Part shown: positions 8,740-18,365 of the stretch, piece after piece
Position numbering within the stretch: position 1 is the stretch's first letter
Layout of the letters: each line of letters opens with the position of its first letter
Assembly: GCA_002309805.1 (NCBI GenBank)
Contig: DBYJ01000014.1
Span: forward strand, 1 to 50,115
DNA from: Bacteroidales bacterium UBA1189
GTDB lineage: Bacteria > Bacteroidota > Bacteroidia > Bacteroidales > Bacteroidaceae
Reading direction: 5' to 3'
Length of the DNA stretch: 50,115 nt
Made by a program: the position numbers and the translations under genes
The notes under the pieces: generated by a model
Database searches by the model: none
The model's input: the letters and a program-made list of their open reading frames with translations, nothing else
What the model was told of the DNA's origin: nothing

Positions 8740-10608
8740 TTAATGTCTGTCCTCACGCTGAATGGGGTTGTCATATACGCTCTTGGGGCAGAGCTCGATG
8801 TAGTCAAGCATAAACTCCAGCGAGTTTTGCGTTACTGAACGAAAGCGGATGTAATGCGGTACATCAGGCGTCAGATACTGCGTCGCCACAATCTTCCTTA
8901 ACAAGTTCTGCTGGCTCCGGGCAAGCGTGCGAGCCGAGGTGAAGCACTGGCTGTCGGGGCCTTTCAAATAGCCACGATTGTGCATAGCCTTGTCGTTCTT
9001 GTTATCTTCTTCCTCGTCGCCGGTATCGGCAATCCAGCCGATTTTCGGGCTTGAAGGCGTTCCATAAGTGTTTACCGTCAAGTCAATAGGGATACCCTGC
9101 GGGATATCATCAACATAGATCTGTGTGATACCGCGCTGCGCCATAGGTACATAGCCGTAGCGGATTTCGTATGTCCCCTCGGGTACGGGTGGCAGCTTCA
9201 GGGCGAAGTCGTAGAGACCGAATCCAATAATTTCGTCGCCATACCAGCACCAATAATCGGGTTGAGGATATTGGTAGATAACGATGGACTCCTGATAGAA
9301 CTTCATATTCTCCGAGTACCCTTCGGGAATCCAATAGCACAATTTCTCGTCGTTGCGATAGATGCCATTAGTGGAGAGCTCGGGCATCAAAGAAGCCGCA
9401 TCAAAACGCATACGGACATTCAGTACCTTATCCCGCACATCGGTATCGAACACCAAGGGGCGGTCAATGTAATAATAGACGCCGTTATTACCGTCGAAGC
9501 CGCTTGCATCGTGGACAAGGACGCCCTCGATGGTAAACTGTTTATCCCAACGGCGATTGATGCGCAGACCTTTATAGCGTGTACCCTGCCCTTTCTCCAC
9601 ACGGATAATCGTTCCCGGGCACATGGTCTCATAATAATCCACCGACTCATATTGCGGCATGATGCTGGTGGTAGTAGTCATCTTGCTGGCGTAGATGGTA
9701 CGAGCCAGTAGATGATAGGCAACGAAGCGGTTGAGCGGATTGCGGCGATGGGTATAGTCATCGTCGTACTTCCCCCGTTCATCAGGGAAAGAGGCTCCAT
9801 AGATGTCACGAGCATAGGCTATCAGCTCGTCAAGCGTGGTAATCCCGACAGCACGGAAGGCATCGTCGGTTTCCACAAATGCCGTGTAGCCAAAACGGCG
9901 GTGCTTGGGCTTGGGGCACTTCTCCCCCTGACGAGTATAATCGTAGATAGCCTCGTCATAGACGTATTTCTCATCCATATACTTCTGGAGCGAATCGTCC
10001 AGATGGGTCAGTTTGAGGGCAGCGCTGAACAGCGTACACTTTTCATCGGCATCGATAAGGTCTGGGAGTTGCTCTGTAGAGGGAAGGAGCACACGGTCTA
10101 CCACTTGCACGACACCATTCTCTACCTCCTGATCCTTCAGAATGATTCGGGAGTCGCGGTTGACATAGTAGTCGCTGGTGATAGAGTCGATATAGACTTG
10201 GATGAAGCGGGCATTCATATTGGCGGTGCCCACCACACCATTGTCAAGGTCTGTCGTCAGATAAGCTACCTTAATAACATGACCAAAAGCTATAGTATCG
10301 CAGTCAGCATCGGTAAGCTGATTGATGTCCACATATCCCTTCTCACGCAGATAGATGTCAAAGGCTTCATTCGTCGGAGCAAAACAAGTGTATTCGCCGT
10401 AGGCTGCCAACAATTGTTTTACACCAGCACGCTGAAGGACATAGGTAAACGAGCTGAACGTCTCCGAACGATTGTCGAGATAATCCGCAATCATCTCACC
10501 TGTGAAGGTATAGAAGTTCTCCTCCTTAAGTTCCTCCACACAGGAAGAGAATAAAATCAATGAAAAATTGAAAATGAAAAATGAAAAATAAAACGTTCTT
10601 CTTTTCAT
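8740..10608 (-). CDS. Fasciclin (FAS1) domain surface lipoprotein, 622 aa
   Basis: Signal peptide with lipobox FSSC (Cys near residue 23). A FAS1 domain occupies about residues 40-190 (FSSFTYVLQRAGVKQLL, FAPTNEAFDIYL, then an ENGVVQVVDRVL closing box). A second FAS1-like segment follows (YTAFVETDDAFRAVGITT, then GVLVHDASGF near 380). The C-terminal ~200 residues resemble a beta-sandwich binding module ending LEFMLDYIELCPK. The signal-peptide codons consist of tandem AAAATGAAAA-type repeats (FSFFIFNFSLILF). It is 20 bp downstream of a SusD stop and 13 bp upstream of the next FAS1 gene, so it sits between the two SusCD modules of one operon. Confidence 0.85.
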   Translation of the reverse strand: MKRRTFYFSFFIFNFSLILFSSCVEELKEENFYTFTGEMIADYLDNRSETFSSFTYVLQRAGVKQLLAAYGEYTCFAPTNEAFDIYLREKGYVDINQLTDADCDTIAFGHVIKVAYLTTDLDNGVVGTANMNARFIQVYIDSITSDYYVNRDSRIILKDQEVENGVVQVVDRVLLPSTEQLPDLIDADEKCTLFSAALKLTHLDDSLQKYMDEKYVYDEAIYDYTRQGEKCPKPKHRRFGYTAFVETDDAFRAVGITTLDELIAYARDIYGASFPDERGKYDDDYTHRRNPLNRFVAYHLLARTIYASKMTTTTSIMPQYESVDYYETMCPGTIIRVEKGQGTRYKGLRINRRWDKQFTIEGVLVHDASGFDGNNGVYYYIDRPLVFDTDVRDKVLNVRMRFDAASLMPELSTNGIYRNDEKLCYWIPEGYSENMKFYQESIVIYQYPQPDYWCWYGDEIIGFGLYDFALKLPPVPEGTYEIRYGYVPMAQRGITQIYVDDIPQGIPIDLTVNTYGTPSSPKIGWIADTGDEEEDNKNDKAMHNRGYLKGPDSQCFTSARTLARSQQNLLRKIVATQYLTPDVPHYIRFRSVTQNSLEFMLDYIELCPKSVYDNPIQREDRH

Positions 10609-10628
10609 AATTCCTAATTCCTTATTTT

Positions 10629-12272
10629 CTAATTTCTTTTTATCGTTTCGCCCATGTCGTAGCCGGGATTCTGGTGGAGCGCAAGGTTAACCTTAAGTTC
10701 ATCCTCGTTGATGGGAAAGTAGAGCATATCGGGCTTTATCCATTTGCTTTTAACAGCATCGGGATAGGTGTATTTGCGTTTTGCAAGATCGAGCATAGGG
10801 CCATTGGTGCCATCACGGCGAGCCTTACGGACCAGATCGAACCAACGCTTGCCCTCGAACATCAGTTCACGCTGACGTTCCTCAAGTACGAGGCTCTCCA
10901 TCTTGGCATGACTGTTGAAGGCATCGAAGGTGAGCGTGTCGCGGGCAACCTGGCCGATGTTGGCGCGGTTGTAGACAGAGGTGACAAGATGGAAGGCACG
11001 TCGCATATCCTGTTCATCGCCGTCATTGCATTGGACAAGAGCCTCGGCCTCCATCAGCATCACATCCGTCAGGCGATAGAATATCCAAGGGGTGAGCTCG
11101 AGCGTGATGTAGGTAACGCGGTCCTGATTATCGACGTTACTGACCACATATTTCTGAATAGGATAGAAACTGGTGGATTTGGCGTTGAAATTCTCCACAG
11201 CCCGCAAGTCGTTCTTGGTGAAGAGCTGGTTGCCTGTGGTGGCACCATCGCAGATGAACGAGGCTGCCGAGACGGCTCCGATAGGTGACGTAGCACGGCC
11301 AAAATAACCGGGAATAATGGTGTTGGACTGTTGGGAGTCGCGGAACTGGAGTTCCAGTATGCTCTCGAACGAATTGCCTTGTCCGAAAATACGGTTGTAA
11401 GCTTCATGCATCTCGGCGGTGGCATTCTCCTTTTGGTTGCCGATGAGGGGATAATCACCATCATAGCGGAGGCGGAGGCGTTCGGCTTCGTCTACCTTGG
11501 AGGCAATAACTTTCTCACAATAGGTAATGCAATCGTCATACTGCTGCATCCAAAGATAGACATCTGCAAGAATAGCCTGTACAGCTGTCTGGGTGATGCG
11601 ACCGTGATTGTACTCCTCCTTACTGAAACGTTTGACGGCATAGCGTTCGGCCTCTTGCAAGTCGGCAACAATCTGGCGAAGCACATCGTCGGGCGATGCT
11701 GCCGCCTGCTGATAGCTGGTGTTATCGTCGATGGTGGGAGTAAGCACGAGGGGGATGTCGCGGAAGGTGCGGACGAGGTAGAAATAGCAGAGCGAGCGAA
11801 TGGCAAGCGCCTCAGAGCGCAGGGCGAGCCATTCGGACTCGTTGAAATCGGGGTCACGGTCAAGAACATCTGGGGCATAATGCAACAGGGTGTTACAGAG
11901 ATTGATGACGTCGTAATAGGGGCTCCAGCGGGTGACGCTATGGGTGGGCTGAAGGTTGCCCTCAAGGATTTCTATTTCCTCGTTGCTGGTGCCAAGACCA
12001 CGTACGATGTTGTCTGAGCGGAACTCGCCCCACACGAAAGCGAGCTTCACGAAGTCATCTGAAGCCATGCGGCTGTAGCAAGAGCTGAGCATAGCATTTA
12101 CGTCGTCCTCGCTCGTCCAGTAGTTCTCCAGCACGATCTCATTCAGCGGAAGGATGTTCAGGAAATCTGAACAAGAAGAGAGCAAAATGATAATTAAAAA
12201 GTTAGGAATTAGGAATGAGGAAAACTTTTTCTTCCTGCAACCCTTTTCCTTTTTATAATCAGCACCTTTCAT
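10629..12272 (-). CDS. SusD/RagB-type nutrient-binding outer-membrane lipoprotein (second pair)
   Basis: 547 residues with lipobox LLSSC (Cys near residue 34). The mature part reads as classic SusD: SDFLNILPLNEIVLENYWTS near the start, the helical YYDVINLCNTLLHYA, EALAIRSLCYFYLVRTFRDI (the signature helix before ligand-binding loops), and near the C-terminus LEERQRELMFEGKRWFDLVR. It lies 35 bp after its SusC stop, the same spacing as in the first pair. Ligand unknown. Because the two SusD proteins differ strongly outside the leader, the two pairs probably take up different ligands, or different parts of one. Confidence 0.94.
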   Translation of the reverse strand: MKGADYKKEKGCRKKKFSSFLIPNFLIIILLSSCSDFLNILPLNEIVLENYWTSEDDVNAMLSSCYSRMASDDFVKLAFVWGEFRSDNIVRGLGTSNEEIEILEGNLQPTHSVTRWSPYYDVINLCNTLLHYAPDVLDRDPDFNESEWLALRSEALAIRSLCYFYLVRTFRDIPLVLTPTIDDNTSYQQAAASPDDVLRQIVADLQEAERYAVKRFSKEEYNHGRITQTAVQAILADVYLWMQQYDDCITYCEKVIASKVDEAERLRLRYDGDYPLIGNQKENATAEMHEAYNRIFGQGNSFESILELQFRDSQQSNTIIPGYFGRATSPIGAVSAASFICDGATTGNQLFTKNDLRAVENFNAKSTSFYPIQKYVVSNVDNQDRVTYITLELTPWIFYRLTDVMLMEAEALVQCNDGDEQDMRRAFHLVTSVYNRANIGQVARDTLTFDAFNSHAKMESLVLEERQRELMFEGKRWFDLVRKARRDGTNGPMLDLAKRKYTYPDAVKSKWIKPDMLYFPINEDELKVNLALHQNPGYDMGETIKRN

Positions 12273-12307
12273 AATTTCTAATTCCTAATTTATAATTCTT
12301 TCATTTT
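12190..12307. repeat. SusC-SusD junction module, copy 2
   Basis: Second copy of the ~115-bp module at 3870-3985. It runs from the susD signal-peptide codons through the ATG at 12272 to the susC stop, with a handful of substitutions. Both copies encode MKGADYKKEKG followed by a lysine/arginine cluster and SSFLIPNFLI. Confidence 0.8.
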
Positions 12308-15300
12308 TCAGAACGTCACGCTGAGACTGCCGGTGAAGTAGCGGGCACGAGGTGTCTGCGAATAATCGCTGCTGAGGCCGTAGCTGCCGTAACCCACTTC
12401 GGGATCAACGCCACTATAGCGCGTCCAATTGAGGAGGTTGTTTCCCGAAATGGAGACATAGGCGCTCTGGGCACCGATACGTTTCATCCAAGTAGGTGGG
12501 AAGGAGTAGCTGATCTGCGCGTAGTTGAGACGACAGAAGGAGCCGTCCTCTACGAAGCGGTCGCTACCCAGGAAGTTGTAACCGGCGTAATGAAGGGCAC
12601 GGGGGATTGTGGTAACATCACCTTCCGTACGCCAACGCCAGTTGACGGCATAGCTCTGGTTGTTGTTGCTGTACATATTCTCAGCATTCATGCGGGCCAT
12701 GTTGAGGATTTTGCTGCCATAGCGGTAGTTGAACTGTACGTTAGCCGACCAGCGGCGGTAGTATAAGCGGAAGCCGAAACCACCCGTCACCTTAGGGTTA
12801 CAATTGCCAAGATAGACGATGTCGAGCTCGTTGATGTTACCATCGTGGTTGACGTCCTCGTAGATGGCATCACCACCCTTGAACTCATACTTGATGTCAT
12901 CGTAGTCGAACATCATGGGGATGGGCTTGCCTTCCTCATCGACGATGACATTTCCATCCTTATCGCGAGCCACAGGGGCGCTTTCCTGCTCACCGGCGAT
13001 ATAGTCGCTATACTGATAGACGCCTTTGTAACGGAAGCCGTAGATGGAGCCGAAGGCATTGGCGACTTGCACACGGGTCAGATACGAGCCGTTGGCGAAG
13101 TTAAAGTCGCTGTTGAGACCCATCAGCGTTGTTTCGTCCATGCGGACTATCTGGTTGACGTTGTTGCCGAGGGTGAGGTTGAAGCCTGCCTTGAATTCTC
13201 CCACCTTGAACACCTGATTGCCGTTGACGTTCAGTTCCCAACCTTGATTGCGCATGGAGCCGACGTTCTTCCAAGCGAGGGAGGAGAAGCCTGTGGAGGT
13301 GGGGATGCGGACATCGCGCATCAGCAGGTTGTCGGTGAGCTGGTCGTAGACGTTGATATCCATCGTGATGAGGTCGTCCCAGAGCCCGATGTCAGTACCG
13401 ATGTTCCAAGTGGTCTTGGTCTCCCAGCGGAGGTCGGTAAGGCGGACGTTGTTGGGACGGACAGCGGGCATGTCCATATACTGCGTGTCGCGGCCATAGC
13501 GGCTGAAGTGGAGGTATTGCGCACCAGGCTGCTGGCCTACCTGTCCCCAACCGGGACGAATGGAGAGCATAGAGAGCCAGGGACGGGACCATTGCATCCA
13601 CGACTCATCGCTGATGTTCCAACGGCCCGAGATAGCGGGGAAGAAGCCCCAGCGGTTGTCGGCACCGAACTTTGTGCTGCCGTCGAGACGTGCGGTGATA
13701 TCAAGCGCGTACTTTGACTTGTAGCTGTAGTGGCCGGAATAGGTAAAGTAGATGCTGCGCCATTGGCTGAGGTTCGTCCACATGTTGCCCAGCTGCCCTT
13801 GGGCTGTAGCGGAGGGGATATTGTTGGGCAAGCCGTAGGTAGTAGTACCCGTGTCGCCGCCGCTACCATCCGTTAGTTCCATACGGACCATCGTGGTGAA
13901 GAAATGGTCGTCATTCGTGAATTTCGGCGTAAAGGTGAGCGTGTGGCGGGTAGTGAAAGAGCGATTGCGGCCCGACGACTGAGTGGTGGTGTTGACAGAC
14001 GAGTCGTACCATTGGGCCGTAGAGAGCTCGCGGGGGTAGTACATGTCGGTATAGTCGTTGAAGGTACTGAGCAGGACGCGTCCGGCATAGCGCAGTTGGT
14101 GGCCGCTCTCATCGGGATTCAGCAGGTCGTACTGCAGCTCAAATTGGGCGTTGAGCGTGTAGGTGCGGTATTTGTTTGTGGCCAAACGCGCCACAGCGAC
14201 GGGGTTGGGCAGCGCACGCTGGTCGTTCAGCTCGGAGGACATGCTCTGCAGGGCATAGTAGTAGCGGTCGGTAGGAGTGCCGTCAGACGTCTCGGCATAG
14301 ATGGCGAGGTTGGGCATCTTCTTGTAGGCGATGCCGAGCATGCCAATGTCCTTGTTATTCTCGCGATAGGGGTAGTTTTTGTCGTTATCGACGTAGGTAA
14401 GGGAGAAGTCAGAGGAAATTTTGATGCGGTCGCTGACGTAGTAGTCGAGGTTGACGCGGGTACTGAGGCGGTCGAGGCGCTGGCCGATGATGGAGCCGCT
14501 CTCGTTGTCCCAACTGCCGCTGACGCGGAACGTGGCCTTTTCGCCGCCACCAGTAAGGGAGAGGCTGTGGCTATTCTTCACGCCCAACTGCTGCACGGCG
14601 CTGATCCAGTCGGTATTATTGTTGAACTGCTGATACTCGCTGAATGAGGGGTCGTAGTTGAGCTCGATGATGTTGCTGGTGTGGTCACTCTGCTCGGGAT
14701 TGAAGTAGGCCTCCTTGAGAAGCATGGTGTAGTCGTCGCCATTCAGCATGCGGATGCCTTGAGGCTGATGGGTGAGATTGAGACGATAACTATAGGTGAC
14801 ACGCGTCCTGCCCTGACTGCCGCGCTTGGTCTTGATCTGGATGACGCCGTTGGCACCCTGCGAACCCCAGACAGCTGTGGCTGCAGCATCCTTCAGCACG
14901 CTGATACTCTCGATGTCGTCGGGGTTGACGGCAAGCAACTCGGCGAACTTCTCCTCGTCGGCGTTGGCATAGTCGAAATTATCGTTGCCGGTAGTCTCGA
15001 AGACGTTTCCGTCCACCACGATGAGGGGCTCGCTGTTGCCGTTGATGGAGCTGACGCCACGCAGACGCATCGTGGTGCCGCTACCGAGATTGCCGCTGTT
15101 GAACACAATATCGAGTCCAGCGATACGTCCCTGCATGGCCTCGTCGACGGAGGTGATGCCCAATCCCTCGAACTCGGACATATCGAGGCTCTGGGCTGCG
15201 ATGGACATCTCCCTCGCCGGAATCTCCAATCCGCCCGCGCTCTCTTTCTTGACAGCCTGAATGACGACTTCCTCAATGAGGTTGTCTTCCTTCAAGGTGA

Positions 15301-15739
15301 CATTGAACACGCGGCGGTCGCCGATGGGTAGCGTCTGGGTGGCATAGCCGACGTAGGATATCTGCAGGCGGTCTCTTGTATCCTTCACCTGCATGGAGAA
15401 CTGACCGTTGATGTCCGTCGTTGTTGCCTCGATGATGCGGTTTTCCTCGTTAATCTCCACCACGTTCACCATCATCAGCACATCCTCGGCATCGCTGACT
15501 GTTCCGCTCACTATCACCCCCTGCGCCACAGCAGAAAGGCGGAAAGCAAGACAAAAGAGCAGGACTAAAAGCCTCCCCCAACCCCTCCTAAAAGAGGGGA
15601 GAGAGGTCATGGACTGGGGGCCAGCTTTTTCGTTATCTCGGGTTCCCTTCCCTTTAGGGTTTCTGTCCCCCGATAACGGGGAAACCGAAGGGGGTGTAAA
15701 GACTATTGAGGGTTGGGGGTAGGCTTTCATTTTCATCAT
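12308..15739 (-). CDS. SusC/RagA-type TonB-dependent outer-membrane transporter (second pair)
   Basis: 1,143 residues from the first ATG, which overlaps the stop of the upstream FAS1 gene as ATGA. The first ~55 residues are proline/glycine-rich, non-signal-like and encoded by dispersed repeats. An internal ATG at 15610 gives a far better signal peptide (MTSLPSFRRGWGRLLVLLFC, then LAFRLSAVAQ), so the functional start may be 15610. Next come a carboxypeptidase-regulatory-like domain (GVIVSGTVSDAEDVLMMVNV), the plug (NPDDIESISVLKDAAATAVW, then GANGVIQIKTKRG) and a large barrel ending YFTGSLSVTF. A calcium-loop-like segment, DVNHDGNINELD, sits late in the barrel (near residue 975). It is the bigger and more canonical of the two SusC proteins here. 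Confidence 0.93.
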   Translation of the reverse strand: MMKMKAYPQPSIVFTPPSVSPLSGDRNPKGKGTRDNEKAGPQSMTSLPSFRRGWGRLLVLLFCLAFRLSAVAQGVIVSGTVSDAEDVLMMVNVVEINEENRIIEATTTDINGQFSMQVKDTRDRLQISYVGYATQTLPIGDRRVFNVTLKEDNLIEEVVIQAVKKESAGGLEIPAREMSIAAQSLDMSEFEGLGITSVDEAMQGRIAGLDIVFNSGNLGSGTTMRLRGVSSINGNSEPLIVVDGNVFETTGNDNFDYANADEEKFAELLAVNPDDIESISVLKDAAATAVWGSQGANGVIQIKTKRGSQGRTRVTYSYRLNLTHQPQGIRMLNGDDYTMLLKEAYFNPEQSDHTSNIIELNYDPSFSEYQQFNNNTDWISAVQQLGVKNSHSLSLTGGGEKATFRVSGSWDNESGSIIGQRLDRLSTRVNLDYYVSDRIKISSDFSLTYVDNDKNYPYRENNKDIGMLGIAYKKMPNLAIYAETSDGTPTDRYYYALQSMSSELNDQRALPNPVAVARLATNKYRTYTLNAQFELQYDLLNPDESGHQLRYAGRVLLSTFNDYTDMYYPRELSTAQWYDSSVNTTTQSSGRNRSFTTRHTLTFTPKFTNDDHFFTTMVRMELTDGSGGDTGTTTYGLPNNIPSATAQGQLGNMWTNLSQWRSIYFTYSGHYSYKSKYALDITARLDGSTKFGADNRWGFFPAISGRWNISDESWMQWSRPWLSMLSIRPGWGQVGQQPGAQYLHFSRYGRDTQYMDMPAVRPNNVRLTDLRWETKTTWNIGTDIGLWDDLITMDINVYDQLTDNLLMRDVRIPTSTGFSSLAWKNVGSMRNQGWELNVNGNQVFKVGEFKAGFNLTLGNNVNQIVRMDETTLMGLNSDFNFANGSYLTRVQVANAFGSIYGFRYKGVYQYSDYIAGEQESAPVARDKDGNVIVDEEGKPIPMMFDYDDIKYEFKGGDAIYEDVNHDGNINELDIVYLGNCNPKVTGGFGFRLYYRRWSANVQFNYRYGSKILNMARMNAENMYSNNNQSYAVNWRWRTEGDVTTIPRALHYAGYNFLGSDRFVEDGSFCRLNYAQISYSFPPTWMKRIGAQSAYVSISGNNLLNWTRYSGVDPEVGYGSYGLSSDYSQTPRARYFTGSLSVTF
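15541..15725. repeat. Dispersed GC-rich palindromic repeats inside the SusC 5' coding region
   Basis: Contains the stem CCCCTCctaaaaGAGGGG (about 15583-15600) flanked by CCCCCAACCC, then further palindromic GC-rich sequence (CCCCCGATAACGGGG near 15668). The same CCCCCAAYCC-stem-GGGGAGG element occurs at 21803-21836 inside the lipid kinase gene. Both copies are in frame and lack stops. Confidence 0.65.
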
Positions 15740-18351
15740 TTCTTATAGTGCAATGTGCCATCTATCTGGTGGACAACGGCAAAGGACGAAGTCTCTATCT
15801 GGGTGGAGGTGCGGATGTCCTTCGTATTGAACAGGTAGTCGCGCGTCATGATATTATAGAGGTTGGGGTCGGAGGTCACCACATGGCGCACGTTACCCAT
15901 AGCATCGGTGATGGTGATGCTCTGGTTGTCGCAACGTACGCCCAGGCGGTAGAACGCCAGCGTCTCGATGTTCATGGTCGACGTCTCGAACGAGCCGCTC
16001 TTCGCCCCACCCCCGATATAGACGGAGTTATCCTGGATGTGATACTGCACAAAGGCGGAAATGATATTTGCCAGCGAGTCCTCGATATCCTCTATCACCA
16101 CCTCCTCAGGCAGCAGCCCCCGCTCGTCGAGGTCGCGGAGCGAGTCCACCAGTTCCTCAATGGATGTCCACGTGGGCAGTCCGTCGGCTATGGCCTGACG
16201 CACCGAAGCGTTATCGGGCACATAGACCGTGTAATGGTAGGTGTTGAAAGGTTTGACGGCGTAGTCGATGGTGGCGTAGTCCTCGTCCTTGTAGAAGACG
16301 GCTGAACTGCCCTCCATCAGGCGGAAGAACTCGTAGAACGGGCCAGGCTCCTCGTCCGTCCCCGCCCGCTCACGAATGGCGCTATAGACCGAGTTCATCG
16401 AGGGCTGCAGGCAGACGTCGGTGACGTAGGTCTTGCCGTTGCCCTCGCGGGTATAGTCATAGACGTCGGCCTCGCGCACTACCGCGGGATTGTCGCTATC
16501 CATCTGATAGCCGCCGTAGAGACGGAAGGCCTGCGCCGCGTCGTCGTAGCGGGCCACTACGGTACCGTTGCCCTTCGTGCGATAGTAGATGCGTCCTTCC
16601 TTGCAATGGTCGATGGTATCGACGATAATGTGATAGTCGAAGATGTCCTCCAGACGGTCAGCCACGATGGCGTTGCCTGGGGCGATGAGGCGCTTCTGCG
16701 CTCCACGTGTCCCCGTCTCAGGGTCGTATTCGAATACGCGGGCACCCACCTTGGCCGTCTTCTGATCGTAGTAGAACTCGTACTCCTCCGGCTCGCCCTG
16801 CGCCAGCGAGATGGGGTCGATGTAGTGCGACAAGGCCTCGTCAGTAGGCAGGATGAAGCTGTAGTACGAGTCCATTGAGCGCAGATAAGCATAGAACTCC
16901 AGTTCCTCGATGGCCCAGTCGGCGATGCGCATGTTGTCGTTCACCAGCGTGGGGGCGCTGACGGAGATGTAGGCTACGGGGGGATAGACGCGGTCGGTGA
17001 AATAGACCACGCCGTTACAGCACATCTGCGTGCGCAGCACGTTCTCCTCCTTCACGCCCATATCCACCTGTCCGTCGTTCTTCACCTGATAGAACTTGCT
17101 GGGGACGCTGCCCACGAACGACTGCTTCATGTGGTTGGAGACCAGGTCGTCGAGTACACGGTCGGGCACGTTCTCCCACGAGCCGTAGCGCTCCTTCAGG
17201 AAGCGTCCGCCTCCCTCGTTCCAATATTGCGCCAGCACCTCGTCGGTTGGCACGAACATCACGCCCATGTCCTCCTCCATGTCGGTCTGGTTGTCGGCGG
17301 TATAGCTGTTCCAGCCCGGGTCGAAGAACAGACTGCCGAGAGCAAGCGTATCGGCAGGCGTCCTCAGGAACTCGAGGTTGTTCTGCCCGCGACTGGTGAA
17401 GTAGCGCTTTACGAACACCGAGTCCTCGCCGCCGTACAGGCGCTGATAGTCCAGCGTGGCGGCTGCATTATAATAGGGGGCACAGAATCGGTCCATCAGC
17501 CGTGCGAAGTCGCTCGACTGCCCGTCCTTGTGTATGGCCTCGGCCATGTTCACCAGCGGCACCTGCAGGTGCTCCAGCCTGTGGACGACGCCGTTCTTGC
17601 ACTTGATGTTCGGCTCCACCACGCGCACCCCGTTCACGAACACCTCGCTGCGGCTCGTACGCGTCTGCCCGTTGTGCAGGATTCTGAAGTCGCGCTCCGT
17701 GATGCTGTTGTTGGTCATGTATTTCTCGGCGAAGTGTACCATCGGGGCAGCCGTGTTGTCCTTCATCAGCAGTATGCGTCCCTTGCTGCGCGGCACGTCC
17801 CAAAAGTCCGTCTCAGGCATATCCTCAGCCATCACCCACTCCACCGAGTCCATCACGCTCAGGGCAGTCGTGCGGCGCACGCACTTGCCCTCCACAGGGC
17901 CCTCCACGCGAGCCAGCATGTCGGTATAGTAGACGTTGTTCAGCATGTTCGAATTCAGCAGCAGCTTCTTCTGCGCCATCGTCAGCCCGGCATAGCTGCT
18001 GACGCCCCACTCATTGTCCTTGTAGAAGGCGTCGAAGGCGGCATCGTCGGCTACGAACAGCGTCTTGCTGCCCGTCTTCGCCAACACTTCCGCATAGTCC
18101 AGGTCGTCAATGAGGCGGACGAAATTCGTGTAGTGTCCCGCCTCCTTCAGGTAGTCGTAGATGCTGCTGCCCAGCCAATCGGGCTCCTGCTCGTCAAGCA
18201 CGTAGTTCTCGTGGCAGCCGGTAAGGAAAAAAGACAATACGACCAGTATAGACGCTACATGTCGCGTCTCCCTGCATCCATGTATCCTTGTTTGGTTTGA
18301 GACGCGACGTATCGCATCTCTGCTTTGCATTTGATGCACTCTATTTTTCAT
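15736..18351 (-). CDS. Multi-domain fasciclin (FAS1) surface lipoprotein, 871 aa
   Basis: Lipoprotein with lipobox FLTGC (Cys at residue 46 from the first ATG), preceded by an unusually long basic leader. Repeated FAS1-like units follow. The first (about 60-200) has FVRLIDDLDYAEVLAKTG, FVADDAAFDAFY and KNGVVHRLEHL. A second (about 210-420) has GVMFVPTDEVLAQYW and CCNGVVYFTDRVYPP. A third (about 430-600) has FILPTDEALSHYI. A fourth (about 680-830) has YTVYVPDNASVRQAI. Four tandem FAS1 units on a surface anchor suggest an extended binding or adhesion stalk. It is translationally coupled to the downstream SusC (ATGA overlap). Two palindromic repeats at 18250-18320 lie within the leader codons. 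Confidence 0.85.
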   Translation of the reverse strand: MKNRVHQMQSRDAIRRVSNQTRIHGCRETRHVASILVVLSFFLTGCHENYVLDEQEPDWLGSSIYDYLKEAGHYTNFVRLIDDLDYAEVLAKTGSKTLFVADDAAFDAFYKDNEWGVSSYAGLTMAQKKLLLNSNMLNNVYYTDMLARVEGPVEGKCVRRTTALSVMDSVEWVMAEDMPETDFWDVPRSKGRILLMKDNTAAPMVHFAEKYMTNNSITERDFRILHNGQTRTSRSEVFVNGVRVVEPNIKCKNGVVHRLEHLQVPLVNMAEAIHKDGQSSDFARLMDRFCAPYYNAAATLDYQRLYGGEDSVFVKRYFTSRGQNNLEFLRTPADTLALGSLFFDPGWNSYTADNQTDMEEDMGVMFVPTDEVLAQYWNEGGGRFLKERYGSWENVPDRVLDDLVSNHMKQSFVGSVPSKFYQVKNDGQVDMGVKEENVLRTQMCCNGVVYFTDRVYPPVAYISVSAPTLVNDNMRIADWAIEELEFYAYLRSMDSYYSFILPTDEALSHYIDPISLAQGEPEEYEFYYDQKTAKVGARVFEYDPETGTRGAQKRLIAPGNAIVADRLEDIFDYHIIVDTIDHCKEGRIYYRTKGNGTVVARYDDAAQAFRLYGGYQMDSDNPAVVREADVYDYTREGNGKTYVTDVCLQPSMNSVYSAIRERAGTDEEPGPFYEFFRLMEGSSAVFYKDEDYATIDYAVKPFNTYHYTVYVPDNASVRQAIADGLPTWTSIEELVDSLRDLDERGLLPEEVVIEDIEDSLANIISAFVQYHIQDNSVYIGGGAKSGSFETSTMNIETLAFYRLGVRCDNQSITITDAMGNVRHVVTSDPNLYNIMTRDYLFNTKDIRTSTQIETSSFAVVHQIDGTLHYKK
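18250..18320. repeat. Two GAGACGCG palindromes within the FAS1 lipoprotein leader
   Basis: 18250-18269 pairs AGACGCTACA with TGTCGCGTCT (9 of 10). 18299-18320 pairs GAGACGCGAC with ATCGCATCTC (8 of 10). They encode RDAIRRVS and ETRHVAS in the lipoprotein leader. A related stem occurs between genes at 19595-19617. Confidence 0.6.
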
Positions 18352-18365
18352 TTTTCAATTTTTCA

